64,000 nt of DNA from JBFLVT01 sp036804525 (GCA_036804525.1 DAIRSE010000002.1:149994-213993), one strand, 5' to 3'; shown: positions 34,405 to 43,250, counted from the stretch's first letter. Made by a program: numbers and translations. The notes: generated from the letters alone by a model not told the origin.

Positions 34405-35514
34405 CTAAGGAGACGGCAGTGTTTCAACCGGAAGCGCCGGAGCGGGCTTCGGCTGGAGCTGCGTGATTTCTTCCTCGCTCCACAGGATGGCGTAAATCCG
34501 CCGCACCGTACCCCCCGACTCTATAATAAGGGTCTCTTGTGTATTATTTCTGAATTTAAGGTCGGCCCCGCCCCAGGAAACAGTGGCATCTCTGCCCCGG
34601 GGGGCGTAATCGACGGGCAGGCTGTGGGCGTGCCTTTCCACCACCGGCAGACCCGCATCCAGCAGGGCCCCGTAAAGTACTGTAGACATCCGGCAGACCC
34701 CGCCGCCGAGCGAGGGTACGTGTCTTCTGCCCGCCAAGGCAAAACCCACGACATAGCCCTTTTCTTTGGTTCTCGGTCCAAGCACTTTGTTGAAGGAGAA
34801 GATCTCGCCGGGCTTGACACGCGTCCCGTTAAGATAACGCGCCGCCGTCACGGCGTTGAGCATATTGTTGTAAGCCTCGGCGGAGTTAAAGTTGATTACG
34901 CACTCGCTCAACTTCCGGCGGACCGGAATGATTGTTTCGAGAAGGCGCCCCTGAACAGCATTCAGGATCAGTTCGCCCCCTCGACTGTCCAGCCTTACTT
35001 TATTGTCCGGCGAGAGCCGGCTTTGCAGCAAACCTGCAAGGTCTCGGGCTACCGCCGGGTTAATCTCCGGAAGAATCCAAGCTTCAGCCGCCGGTGCTGC
35101 AGGCCACGGGCGGAAGTAGTCGGTTGGGGTTTGCGCCACGGCCACGGTTACTGTCTGTGTTCCGGCCCTGATCATTGTCCATGCCGGGTTTTCCGCACCG
35201 GGACTTGCCGGGCTCGTCAGATCGACGAACACGTCTTGCGCGATAAAGGTCATGCCGCCCAGAAAGCCTGCTTTAACGCCATCCTGCACCATCCCGTCGG
35301 CAAGGACGCTGGATGAGCGGGGATCGACCGTAATGGTACGGCCGTCGCAGACGGCCGTCACCGCATTACCGTCCCAGAAAACATAGCCTCCTTTAGCTTC
35401 ACAAATCGCGCGCAAAGGAACCATCACCGCCCCTTCGGCACAACGGCCGCTGCCGGCTGCAAAAAGTAACAGAGCAGCTAACAGGCCGCCGACAACGCAA
35501 CGAACCAATAACAA
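34405..35514 (-). CDS. VanW family protein with N-terminal stalk domain
   Basis: 369 residues, TTG start five bases after GGGAG, signal peptide to about residue 25. Residues 27-100 resemble the copper-amine-oxidase-like N-terminal/stalk domain (VMVPLRAICEAKGGYVFWDGNAVTAVCDGRTITV). The C-terminal VanW domain is clear: FNKVLGPRTKEKGYVVG, GGGVCRMSTVLYGALLDAGLPVVERHAHSLPVDYAPRGRDATVSWGGADLKFRN. VanW proteins are exported and linked to the cell envelope; their activity is not well defined. Confidence 0.85.
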   Translation of the reverse strand: MLLVRCVVGGLLAALLLFAAGSGRCAEGAVMVPLRAICEAKGGYVFWDGNAVTAVCDGRTITVDPRSSSVLADGMVQDGVKAGFLGGMTFIAQDVFVDLTSPASPGAENPAWTMIRAGTQTVTVAVAQTPTDYFRPWPAAPAAEAWILPEINPAVARDLAGLLQSRLSPDNKVRLDSRGGELILNAVQGRLLETIIPVRRKLSECVINFNSAEAYNNMLNAVTAARYLNGTRVKPGEIFSFNKVLGPRTKEKGYVVGFALAGRRHVPSLGGGVCRMSTVLYGALLDAGLPVVERHAHSLPVDYAPRGRDATVSWGGADLKFRNNTQETLIIESGGTVRRIYAILWSEEEITQLQPKPAPALPVETLPSP

Positions 35515-36027
35515 CGCAACTCCCGCCCCCGTATTTCCATAAAATGGAATAATGCTTCGCTCTGCCTGTCGCTGCTCCCTGCTGCAAGGGCTGTCTTAAT
35601 TTGTCTAATAATGAACGGGCAAACAGGCATGATTAGCTTATGAAGGTGGGGCCCGCCGGATCACCCTTATACGCAAGAAATATTTAAAGGCATAAGAAGG
35701 CCCCGCCCGGTTTAGGGTCGGAGCCTTTTTCTTTCGGCGCACTCTTGATGAAAACAAAAAAGGGCCTCGGCCTTTTGGGAGAGAGGGATGTCCGAGGCAC
35801 TTCACGGCGTTCTTTTCTCAGATCTAGTTTATAGTAACATGCTCGTAATTATTTGGCAATACCTCTTTAAGAAAATTGTAAGCTCTGTAACGTACAAGCA
35901 TACTTTTGAAGAGTCGTTGAGAAAAAAACTCCGGGACATAATAAGGGACGTAGGATGCGGGACGTTGGACTTAGGACATAAGACATAGGACGTAGGACGC
36001 GGATGTTGCGTCAAAGGAGGAAATCCA
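35515..36027. other. Long leader region upstream of adhE
   Basis: 513 bp without a convincing gene. It holds the attenuator-like structure (35645-35735), a second hairpin pair GCCTCGG/CCGAGGC at 35764-35797, an AT-rich segment (35820-35920) and a run of GGACGTAGGA-type repeats (35945-36000) just before the adhE ribosome site. A 66-codon open frame at 35788-35988 runs into the repeats and is not credited. Confidence 0.55.
35645..35735 (+). promoter_or_regulatory. Candidate transcription attenuator in the adhE leader
   Basis: A terminator-like hairpin forms from GGCCCCG (35699-35705) and CGGAGCC (35719-35725), extended by an inner CCC/GGG, followed by TTTTTCTTTC. Upstream, GGTGGGGCC (35645-35653) can pair over nine bases, one of them G-T, with GGCCCCGCC (35699-35707), which would dissolve the terminator. 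Mutually exclusive pairings are the hallmark of attenuation. The element is about 290 bp before adhE, and the sensed signal is unknown. T-box features beyond a loose GGTGG resemblance are absent. Confidence 0.45.
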
Positions 36028-38721
36028 TTGCCAAAGGAGACTTTTACCCAGAAGCACGCCCGTGCCATTGACGAACTGGTAGCCCGGGCCGGTGAGGCCT
36101 ACCTTGAGTACCTCGATTTCAACCAGGAGAGCATCGACAACATCGTACGTCTTGCCGCTCTCGCCGGGCTGGAACAGCACATGGAGCTGGCCGAAATGGC
36201 TGTGGAAGAAACCGGACGGGGCATTTACGAAGATAAGGTCATCAAAAACATCTTCGCCACGGAATACGTTTATCACGACATTAAGAACAAGAAGACAGTA
36301 GGCAAGATTAAAGAAGACCTCGACGACGGGTACATTGAGATCGCCGAGCCGGCAGGGGTCATCGCCGCCCTGACACCCGTTACCAACCCAACCTCGACGA
36401 CGCTCTTCAAATCCTTAATCGCCCTGAAGACCAGGAACCCCATTATCTTCAGCTTCCACCCCGCTGCCCAGCGTTGCAGCGCCGCCGCTGCCCGTGTGAT
36501 CCGCGAAGCCGCCGTTAAAGCCGGGGCGCCGGCAGCCTGCATTCAGTGGTTGGAGACGCCGACCGTGGAAGGAGTCCAATACCTCCTCCATCACCCGAGG
36601 ACGTCTCTGATTCTGGCGACCGGCGGGATGCAGATGGTCCAGGCGGCTTACAGCGCCGGCAAGCCGGCCCTCGGGGTGGGGCCAGGCAACGTTCCCTGCT
36701 TCATTGAGCGCTCGGCCAACCTGCGCCGGGCCGTAACCGACCTGATCATGAGCAAGACTTTCGACCACGGAATGGTCTGCGCTTCGGAGCAGGCCCTGAT
36801 CGTCGACCGCGACGTGGCCGTGCAGGTTATCGAGTTAATGCAGGAGCTGGGCTGCGTCTTTCTCCAGCCCCGGGACGTCGAGCGCCTGGAAAAACTGGTC
36901 ACAAAGGACTACACAACCTCGCTCAACGCCGACGTCGTGGGCAAGAGCGCGGCGGCCATCGCCGAAATGGCCGGCATCAGCGTCCCGCCCGAAACCAAGA
37001 TCCTCGTCGCCCCACAGACGGCAGTGGGCCCCGAGGCGCCCCTGTCGCGCGAGAAGCTCTCCCCGATCTTGGCCTTTTACACCGTGGACGGCTACCGCCA
37101 GGGCATCGAGAGGTCGGTGGAGATGATTAATTTCGGCGGTCTGGGACACTCGGCGGTCATCCACAGTGAAGACGAGCAGGTCATCGCGGCCTTCGCCGGC
37201 CGCCTGCGCGTGGGGAGGGTGATCGTCAATTCACCCGCCACCCACGGGGCCATCGGCGACCTCTACAACGCCCTCACCCCCTCGCTGACCCTGGGCTGCG
37301 GGTATGTGGGCAACAATTCGACCACCGCCAACGTCAGCGTCCTCAACCTCATCAACATCAAGCGGGTTGCCCGCCGCCGGGTGAACATGCAGTGGTTTAA
37401 GGTCCCGCCCAAAATATTCTTTGAACGGGGGGCGCTGCGCTACCTGGCCAAGATGCCCGACATCAGGCGTGCCGTTATCGTCACCGACCCCGTGTTGCGC
37501 GAGCTCGGCTACGTGGAGAGGGTCGTGGAGCGGCTGGAAGAACGCGCTGAGAGGGTGAACATCGAAGTCTTCGACGAGGTCGAGCCCAACCCGTCGCTGG
37601 CGACCGTTAAGAAAGGCTGCGAGCTGCTCAAGCGCTTCGCGCCCGACACCATCATCGCCGTCGGCGGAGGGTCAGTCATCGACGCCGCCAAGGGGATGTG
37701 GCTTTTCTACGAGCACCCGGAGGTCGAGTTCGAATTCCTGCGCCTGAAATTCCTGGACATCCGCAAGCGCACCTACAAGTACCCCCGCGCAGCGCGCAAA
37801 ACCCGCCTCGTCGCCGTGCCGACGACAAGCGGCAGCGGGTCGGAGGTGACCGCCTTTGCGGTGATCACCGACCGGGGTTCGGACATCAAGTATCCGCTGG
37901 CAGACTACGAGCTGACTCCCGACGTGGCCATCATCGACCCCGAACTCGCCCTCGGGCAGCCCCCCGGCCTGACGGTGGACACCGGCATGGACGTCCTGGC
38001 CCACGCCCTGGAAGCTTACGTCTCGGTAATGGCTTCGGACTACACAGACGCCCTGGCCGTCAAGGCCATCCAACTCGTCTTCGAGTACCTGCCGCGGGCG
38101 GCCGGGAACCCCCAGGACCTTGTCGCGCGGGAAAAGATGCATAACGCCGCAACCATCGCCGGGATGGCCTTCACCAATGCCTTTCTGGGCGTAAACCACA
38201 GCCTGAGCCACAAGCTGGGCGGGGAGTTCGACATCCCGCACGGCCGGGCGAACGCCGTGCTAATGCCTTACGTGATCGCCTATAACGCCTCGCGGCCGGC
38301 CAAAATCACGGCATGGCCCAAGTACGAGTTCTACCAGGCGGCCGAGCGCTACCGGGATATCGCCCGGGCGTTGGGACTCCGGGCAGGATCTCCGCAGGAA
38401 GGAGTCGACAGCCTGATCCGGGCCGTGCGCAACCTGATGCGGGAGCTGGGACTGCCCGAAACCATCGCCGCTCTGGGCATCGACGAGGGAGAATTCCTGA
38501 AGCGGGTTCCGGAGATAGCAAAGCGGGCTTTTGAAGACCAGACCACGGTCACCAACCCGCGCATGCCCCTGGTCAAAGAACTTGAGGATATTCTGCGCCG
38601 GGCCTACTACGGCCGGCTGGAATACCCCGACGCGGCCCGACCGGAAACGCCGGGATACAGCCCTGCTGTTACACCGGAGGCGGTTGTAAACGCCCCCGCC
38701 GACAATAAAATCCTGCATTAG
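36028..38721 (+). CDS. adhE: Bifunctional aldehyde/alcohol dehydrogenase AdhE
   Basis: 897 residues, TTG start seven bases after AAAGGAGG. The N-terminal acetylating aldehyde dehydrogenase half (1-450) has the catalytic Cys in FDHGMVCASEQ and the NAD-binding ALTPVTNPTSTTLFK. The C-terminal iron-dependent alcohol dehydrogenase half (455-875) has VGGGSVIDAAK, PTTSGSGSEVTAFAV, MDVLAHALEAYVS and NHSLSHKLGGEFDIPHGRANA with the iron-binding His residues. It converts acetyl-CoA to ethanol via acetaldehyde and normally forms spirosomes. It is monocistronic, ending at a strong terminator. Confidence 0.95.
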   Translation: MPKETFTQKHARAIDELVARAGEAYLEYLDFNQESIDNIVRLAALAGLEQHMELAEMAVEETGRGIYEDKVIKNIFATEYVYHDIKNKKTVGKIKEDLDDGYIEIAEPAGVIAALTPVTNPTSTTLFKSLIALKTRNPIIFSFHPAAQRCSAAAARVIREAAVKAGAPAACIQWLETPTVEGVQYLLHHPRTSLILATGGMQMVQAAYSAGKPALGVGPGNVPCFIERSANLRRAVTDLIMSKTFDHGMVCASEQALIVDRDVAVQVIELMQELGCVFLQPRDVERLEKLVTKDYTTSLNADVVGKSAAAIAEMAGISVPPETKILVAPQTAVGPEAPLSREKLSPILAFYTVDGYRQGIERSVEMINFGGLGHSAVIHSEDEQVIAAFAGRLRVGRVIVNSPATHGAIGDLYNALTPSLTLGCGYVGNNSTTANVSVLNLINIKRVARRRVNMQWFKVPPKIFFERGALRYLAKMPDIRRAVIVTDPVLRELGYVERVVERLEERAERVNIEVFDEVEPNPSLATVKKGCELLKRFAPDTIIAVGGGSVIDAAKGMWLFYEHPEVEFEFLRLKFLDIRKRTYKYPRAARKTRLVAVPTTSGSGSEVTAFAVITDRGSDIKYPLADYELTPDVAIIDPELALGQPPGLTVDTGMDVLAHALEAYVSVMASDYTDALAVKAIQLVFEYLPRAAGNPQDLVAREKMHNAATIAGMAFTNAFLGVNHSLSHKLGGEFDIPHGRANAVLMPYVIAYNASRPAKITAWPKYEFYQAAERYRDIARALGLRAGSPQEGVDSLIRAVRNLMRELGLPETIAALGIDEGEFLKRVPEIAKRAFEDQTTVTNPRMPLVKELEDILRRAYYGRLEYPDAARPETPGYSPAVTPEAVVNAPADNKILH

Positions 38722-38773
38722 GAACAGTACGATCGTAAGTACCGAATACCGGAGAAGTTAAGGGAACCCGGCA

Positions 38774-38807
38774 CCGGGAGGAAGTCGCCTTCCGGTTTTT
38801 TTGTTTT
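38774..38807 (+). terminator. Rho-independent terminator of adhE
   Basis: An 8-bp stem CCGGGAGG/CCTTCCGG (one G-T pair) with a six-base loop is followed by TTTTTTTGTTTTT. It lies 53 bp after the adhE stop. Confidence 0.85.
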
Positions 38808-38937
38808 TCCGGACTAATTTGGATCCGGCGGTAATAACTCTGTGATTGGGGTTTAACATTCCGCAGGAAATACCGCGGCCGTTATTGAAATACTGTCAAG
38901 GGCACATTCCGGGTGTTTGGAAAGGAGCCGTGGCGGT

Positions 38938-39378
38938 ATGAATATGGAGCCATGGGTCATCTGGCTCATTCTCGGCGCCTCGCTGCTTGTGGTGGAGATG
39001 CTGACCCTGACCATGGTGCTGCTCTTCTTCGGTGTTACGGCCCTGGCTGCGGCCGCCCTCGCCAAGCTGGGGGTATCCTGGCCCGCCCAGTTGATCTTTT
39101 TCGCCGTCGTCTCTCTGTTTCTGACCTTTGCCGCCAGAAAACCCGCCCTGAAACTGATCACTCAAACGAAACTAAAAAACGTTGCGCCTCAGGATGTTAT
39201 GGTGGGAAAAACGGGCAAGGTCATCGAAACCATCGACCCGGTCGAAGGCAAGGGCAAGGTGGAGATCGAGGGGGACATCTGGACGGCCGTAGGTTCCGGG
39301 GAGGTCATCGAAACCGGAGCGAGTATCAAGGTGGAGGAAGTGGTGGGTCCGCGCCTGCGCGTTTCCCGCCTGCATTAA
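38938..39378 (+). CDS. NfeD-like membrane protein
   Basis: 146 residues. Membrane segments at about 5-25, 30-50 and 55-75, then a small OB-fold domain (VAPQDVMVGKTGKVIETIDPVEGKGKVEIEGDIWTAVG) typical of short NfeD proteins. AAAGGAG lies ten bases before the ATG. It is 12 bp upstream of an SPFH/slipin gene; NfeD and slipin genes are regularly paired and are thought to organise membrane microdomains. Confidence 0.85.
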   Translation: MNMEPWVIWLILGASLLVVEMLTLTMVLLFFGVTALAAAALAKLGVSWPAQLIFFAVVSLFLTFAARKPALKLITQTKLKNVAPQDVMVGKTGKVIETIDPVEGKGKVEIEGDIWTAVGSGEVIETGASIKVEEVVGPRLRVSRLH

Positions 39379-39390
39379 AGGAGTGACATT

Positions 39391-40329
39391 ATGGGAACAC
39401 TGGCCACCCTGCTGTTTATCGTCGTCGTTGTCTTTCTGGTATTAGGCGTGCGGCTCGTGCACCAGCAGACGGTACTGGTAGTCGAAAGGCTGGGCGTCTT
39501 CTCCCGCACCATCGGAGCGGGCCTGCACATTATTATCCCGCTGATCGAAACGGTACGTGCGAAGGTCAGCCTCAAGCAGCAGATCCTGGAGATCCCCAAG
39601 CAGGAAGTCATCACCAAGGACAACACCATCATCCAGGTGGATTCGGTGGTGTACTACACCGTGCTGGAGCCCGAGAAAGCGGTCTACGGCGTGGAGAACT
39701 ACCAGCTTGGCGTGAGGCTCTCGGCGCAGACGAACCTCCGTAACATCATCGGCGACCTGAACCTGGACGAGACCCTGACCAGCAGGGACAAGATCAACGT
39801 CAGCCTGCGTGACGTCCTTGACAACGAGACCAAACACTGGGGTATCCGCATCGACCGCGTCAACCTGGCCGACGTGTCTCCGCCGCCTGACATTCAAAGA
39901 CAGATGGAACGCCAGATGGCCGCCGAGCGGGAACGCCGCGAAAAGGTCCTCCAGGCCCAGGGTGACCGCGAAGCCGTTGAAACCAGGGCCGCCGGCGAGA
40001 AGGAAGCCGCCATCCGCAAGGCTGAGGGCGAGGCCCAGGCCATCCAGAAGGTGGCCGAAGCCGAGGCTTTCAAGATCAGGGCCGTGGCCGCCGCCCAGGC
40101 TGAAGCCGTCACCAAGGTGCTGGGCGCAATGAAAGAAGCCGGCATCGACGACAAGGTGCTGGCGCTGAAGTCTTTTGAGGCTTTGGAAAAGATTGCGGAG
40201 GGTAAGGCCAGCAAGGTGTTTGTTCCTTACGAAGCGACGACCGCGCTGGCCAGCCTCGGCGCCCTCTCCGAGATGTTCAAGGACGTTAAGGTGAAAGGAC
40301 AACAGTGCGCGGATACAGATGGAAACTAG
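39391..40329 (+). CDS. SPFH/Band 7 slipin-family protein
   Basis: 312 residues. One N-terminal membrane segment (3-22), the SPFH/Band 7 domain (about 25-200; RLGVFSRTIGAGLHIIIPLIE, RVNLADVSPPPDIQRQMERQM), then a coiled-coil Ala/Glu-rich flotillin-like region (AERERREKVLQAQGDREAVETRAAGEKEAAIRKAEGEAQAIQKVAEAEA). It is of the QmcA/paraslipin type and probably forms membrane-bound oligomers with the NfeD partner. Confidence 0.9.
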   Translation: MGTLATLLFIVVVVFLVLGVRLVHQQTVLVVERLGVFSRTIGAGLHIIIPLIETVRAKVSLKQQILEIPKQEVITKDNTIIQVDSVVYYTVLEPEKAVYGVENYQLGVRLSAQTNLRNIIGDLNLDETLTSRDKINVSLRDVLDNETKHWGIRIDRVNLADVSPPPDIQRQMERQMAAERERREKVLQAQGDREAVETRAAGEKEAAIRKAEGEAQAIQKVAEAEAFKIRAVAAAQAEAVTKVLGAMKEAGIDDKVLALKSFEALEKIAEGKASKVFVPYEATTALASLGALSEMFKDVKVKGQQCADTDGN

Positions 40330-40388
40330 TAGTGCCTGCGGCACTGCTGTTCGCTGTCAGCTGTTGGCTGTTGGATGGTGCGGGATTT

Positions 40389-40961
40389 TTAATGTACATA
40401 CGCCACATCCGGCTGATTCACGCGGGATAAGGCTTGTTGCAGCGTTTCCCGAACTTGCGCCTGTTGAGCCTGCTTGATTGAACCGGCGCTGATGGGGATC
40501 TCCCCTGTGAAAAGCCCTTCGTCGCCGAGATTGGTAACCAAGGCCGCCGTGACAGCGCCATAAGCCGTGTGGCCGATAAATTCGCTCAATACTGTCTTTG
40601 GAGAAACGGGTTTGACCTTGGTGGCCCCCATGGTCGCGAGCACCCCGTACAAAGCAGTCCACATTACCTGCCCGGCCAATGCACCTTTGAAGACCGCTTT
40701 GTCTTTTCCGGAAACAGATAGCGCATATACGGTTACGACACCCAGCATTGCCCCGATAATGCCGTCCGCAAGCCAGCCTACAAATTTCCCCCTGGGATCA
40801 GCGATTTTGTGCGGTGGAACAAGCATGCCCGCCGCCCTCTGCGGACCGTCGATTTCGGCCCATCCCAACTTTTTGGCAAAATAGCCGATGGACAGCTTTA
40901 CGATACTGCCTCCAAGCCCCGCCAGCACACCAAGCAGTAACCCGTCGGAGATTTTCCTCAT
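40389..40961 (-). CDS. Conserved membrane protein of unknown function
   Basis: 190 residues. Four hydrophobic segments are seen: SDGLLLGVLAGLGGSIVKLSIGYF, FVGWLADGIIGAMLGVVTVYAL, ALAGQVMWTALYGVLATMGA and FIGHTAYGAVTAALVTNLGD. Gly-rich helices and a hydrophilic C-terminal tail follow. The family is not recognised. ATG at 40961 follows GGGAGGG by six bases. It converges on the slipin gene. Confidence 0.65.
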   Translation of the reverse strand: MRKISDGLLLGVLAGLGGSIVKLSIGYFAKKLGWAEIDGPQRAAGMLVPPHKIADPRGKFVGWLADGIIGAMLGVVTVYALSVSGKDKAVFKGALAGQVMWTALYGVLATMGATKVKPVSPKTVLSEFIGHTAYGAVTAALVTNLGDEGLFTGEIPISAGSIKQAQQAQVRETLQQALSRVNQPDVAYVH

Positions 40962-41049
40962 CGCGATCCCTCCCTTTGCCAGAGACGAATCCTCATGCAT
41001 ACTTAGCATTCTCTCCGTAAGAGCTCATCAATCTTACTTTTCCTGGCAT

Positions 41050-41301
41050 TTATGAATTCAACGGACTTGAGCTTGGACTGGCTGCCTTATGACGAGGGTC
41101 GCTGAGATAAATTTCGTCATGCAGGCCCGCACACGTGTAATCGTTCTCCTCAATAAAAGCGTGCAGTTTTTGGATGGTCGGGCCTTCCTCGGAATAAGGG
41201 CCTATATGCATAATCTGCGCCGAGAGGCCCTCGTGATAGGAAGTAAGTAAGGTTATTCTAACGGCGCCAAAAGTCAGCTTAGTGATACAGTTCCAAAGCA
41301 A
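41050..41301 (-). pseudogene. Truncated GyrI-like small-molecule-binding protein
   Basis: An 83-codon frame reads YHEGLSAQIMHIGPYSEEGPTIQKLHAFIEEN then LHDEIYLSDPR. This is the conserved C-terminal half of GyrI-like effector-binding proteins, whose members are about 200 residues. The N-terminal half is missing, and after YLSDPR the sequence departs from the family (HKAASPSSSPLNS), suggesting a frameshift too. Its first codon directly abuts the stop of the coiled-coil gene at 41302. Confidence 0.7.
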
Positions 41302-41634
41302 TTACTTTAAACGTTTAAGCTTACCAAGTTCTTCTTCCTGGGCGGACAAACGCTTGTCTATCCTCCGAATGTCCTCCCAAACATAATGGAGTTCCTTGCG
41401 GATTTCCTCCTGGCCTTTCTCCAGGCGTTGTTGCCCCTTTTCCAGAAGTTGCTGGCCCTTCTCCAAGCGGGCTTGCGCTTGTTCAAGCCGGATTTGTCCC
41501 TGTTCCAGACGGTTAAGGCGCTGGTTCTGTGCTTCCTGGCCCTGGCGCAACTCTTCCTGGCCCTGGCGCAACTCTTCCTGGCCCTGGCGCAACTCCTTAA
41601 GTTCCGTCAGTATCTGTTCCAGTATTTTCTCCAC
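41302..41634 (-). CDS. Coiled-coil protein built of heptad repeats
   Basis: 110 residues. After MEKILEQILTELKE come three LRQGQEE heptads, then LEQGQIR/LEQAQAR/LEKGQQL/LEKGQQR/LEKGQEE heptads and a C-terminal helix. The whole protein should be one long parallel coiled coil. No family function is known; similar repeat proteins occur in related clostridia. Three units are identical 21-bp copies, so copy number may vary by slippage. GGGGGGCA precedes the ATG. The adjoining gene downstream is a broken GyrI-like relic. Confidence 0.6.
   Translation of the reverse strand: MEKILEQILTELKELRQGQEELRQGQEELRQGQEAQNQRLNRLEQGQIRLEQAQARLEKGQQLLEKGQQRLEKGQEEIRKELHYVWEDIRRIDKRLSAQEEELGKLKRLK
41532..41594. 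repeat. Three tandem identical 21-bp units inside the coiled-coil gene
   Basis: The unit starts CTTCCTGGCCCTGGCGCAAC on the plus strand and codes for the LRQGQEE heptad on the minus strand. The copies are consecutive and nearly perfect. Confidence 0.85.
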
Positions 41635-41668
41635 AAAATGCCCCCCTCTTGGTGCCTGTTAAAAAAAT

Positions 41669-41877
41669 GGGGACTGTTCAAAACGAGCATGGCGCGGAAG
41701 GCGTAATAGCTGTAAGCACTAAGCTATAGGCTATAGGACATTGTTGAACGGATTCGGTCTTGCCGAATCCAAACCTCTGAATCCTAATGCTTAATCCCTA
41801 ATGCCTGGTGCTTCACTCCGCTACGTGAGCACTGGGTGGCGAGCCTGACAAAGCCAGGCAAAGTTTTCAACAGCCCC
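41669..41877. mobile_element. MITE-like element, copy 3
   Basis: A 209-bp stretch. Left end GGGGACTGTTCAAAACGAGC; right end read inward GGGGCTGTTGAAAACTTTGC. The left side continues ATGGCGCGGAAGGCG and the right side CTGGCTTTGTCAGGC, both shared with copy 4 at 63657-63780. Its interior holds copy B of the 92-bp repeat, as if one repeat had been inserted in another. No coding sequence. Confidence 0.7.
41705..41796 (-). repeat. 92-bp dispersed repeat, copy B
   Basis: Reverse complement of 13961-14052 with about nine differences by eye. It lies inside MITE-like copy 3 and so may be passenger DNA of that element. Confidence 0.75.
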
Positions 41878-41879
41878 TC

Positions 41880-42345
41880 TTGCCAGGGTGTTGTGAGATA
41901 ATAGTACCACAGGCAAATCTCATCAGCCAGTCAGTATCGTAAAACATCAGCTTAAAAAAAGGCGCAGCACACCAGAGGCTTCTTCCGACAAGTTCGTGAC
42001 CGCGGATGTGTTTGTGCCGAAGACCCCTTCGGTCAAGCCGTGGCCGTACGGCCCGGCGAATACGGTACCCGGATAACCACCGGGCGGGGCTGGTCCCGGT
42101 CACAGAACGCAACAGCCGGATTCATTCCTCACAGCCCGGCACCGAACCGGTGCGCTGCGCACACAAATTGGAACAATATGGTAATACTCTATTCATTTCC
42201 GAAATCCTTCTAAACAAGCAAGATTTCTGGGGATTAATACGGATCGAACGGGCGATCGTGGTAGCCGACTAATCGATACGTTTTAGCGCTAGGCATTAGG
42301 GAATAAGGAAAAAGGCCGTTAACCCCTCAAATCTTAATGCTTAGT
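41880..42345. other. Hairpin-dense non-coding stretch downstream of era
   Basis: No gene is recognised on either strand. Between 42017 and 42153 four strong hairpins or palindromes occur: CCGAAG/CTTCGG (42017-42032), GGCCGTACGGCC (42042-42053), CCCGG/CCGGG (42068-42084) and GCACCG/CGGTGC (42139-42153). On the minus strand a T7 run follows GGTGTGCTGCGCC near 41955-41975. It could be a structured RNA, a relic, or repeat DNA. No known RNA family was matched by eye. Confidence 0.35.
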
Positions 42346-42347
42346 GA

Positions 42348-43250
42348 TCAGTGCTTTGTGCTTTTGAAGCCCCACTGCTGCAGGTACCTTTCATCGTCGC
42401 GCCAGTTTTCCTTTACCTTGACCCATAGCTCAAGAAAGACCTTCATCCCCACGAGGCCCTCGATTTCCTTACGGGCCTCCTGTCCTATGCGTTTCAACAT
42501 CTGCCCGCCCTGCCCGATGAGGATGGCTTTTTGGGAATCGCGCTCTACGTAAATGGTAGCCCGAACGAGGGTGACGTTCTTAGGGCGGGACTGTAAGTCC
42601 TCGACCACCACGGCCACGCTGTGCGGGATCTCCTGGCTCGTAAGATGAAGGATCTTTTCGCGCACGAGCTCAGCCATCATGACCTGTTCAGGCTGGTCGG
42701 TAACTGTATCCTCGGGGTAGTATCGCGGCCCCTCAGGAAGGTATTTAACAATAGTGTCGACCAGCCGGTCCAGATTTTCGCCCCTCGTCGCCGACACCGG
42801 GAAAATTTCGGCGAAGGGGAACCTTTCTTTCGTCCGGTCGATCACGGGGAGAATTTGCAGGCGGGGGATCTTGTCGATCTTATTCAGAACCAGGAAGACA
42901 GGAGTCTTGATACCCTCCAGTTGTTTGATGATAAACTCGTCGCCGGACCCGAAATCCTTGTCCGCCTCGGTTACAAAAAGAATCAGGTCGACTTCCTTTA
43001 AAGTCTGCAGGGCGGCGTCGACCATATACTCTCCCAAGCGGTGCCGCGGCTTGTGGATGCCCGGCGTATCGACGAAAATGATCTGGGCGTCGTCACGGGT
43101 GAGGACGGAACGGATGCGGTGCCGCGTAGTCTGCGGTTTGGGAGAGATGATCGCCACCTTTTGCCCGATGATGGCGTTGAGAAGGGTGGACTTGCCTACG
43201 TTGGGCCGGCCGATGATGGTTACAAAACCAGACCGAAAACCGTCTGTCAC
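42348..43250 (-). CDS. era: GTPase Era
   Basis: 300 residues. G1 GRPNVGKST, the G2 region RHRIRSVLT, G3 DTPGIHKP, G4 NKID, G5 SATRGEN, then a C-terminal KH domain (VGMKVFLELWVKVKENWRDD) that binds the 16S rRNA 3' end. It acts in 30S assembly and membrane-associated growth control. GTG at 43250 gives the usual N-terminus (TDGFRSGFVTIIGRP); GTG at 43283 is an alternative without a better ribosome site. recO, the usual next gene, is absent here. Confidence 0.93.
   Translation of the reverse strand: MTDGFRSGFVTIIGRPNVGKSTLLNAIIGQKVAIISPKPQTTRHRIRSVLTRDDAQIIFVDTPGIHKPRHRLGEYMVDAALQTLKEVDLILFVTEADKDFGSGDEFIIKQLEGIKTPVFLVLNKIDKIPRLQILPVIDRTKERFPFAEIFPVSATRGENLDRLVDTIVKYLPEGPRYYPEDTVTDQPEQVMMAELVREKILHLTSQEIPHSVAVVVEDLQSRPKNVTLVRATIYVERDSQKAILIGQGGQMLKRIGQEARKEIEGLVGMKVFLELWVKVKENWRDDERYLQQWGFKSTKH

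Noticed and set aside
35640..35735. T-box riboswitch ahead of adhE
   Set aside because: Only a loose GGTGG resemblance; there is no room for a specifier stem without entering the vanW gene, and the bulge sequence is not right.
35788..35988. 66-codon open frame in the adhE leader
   Set aside because: It has no ribosome site and its second half is made of GGACGTAGGA-type repeats.
41867..42272. Short open frames on both strands in the hairpin-dense stretch
   Set aside because: Arg/Gly-rich translations typical of GC-rich non-coding DNA; no ribosome sites.
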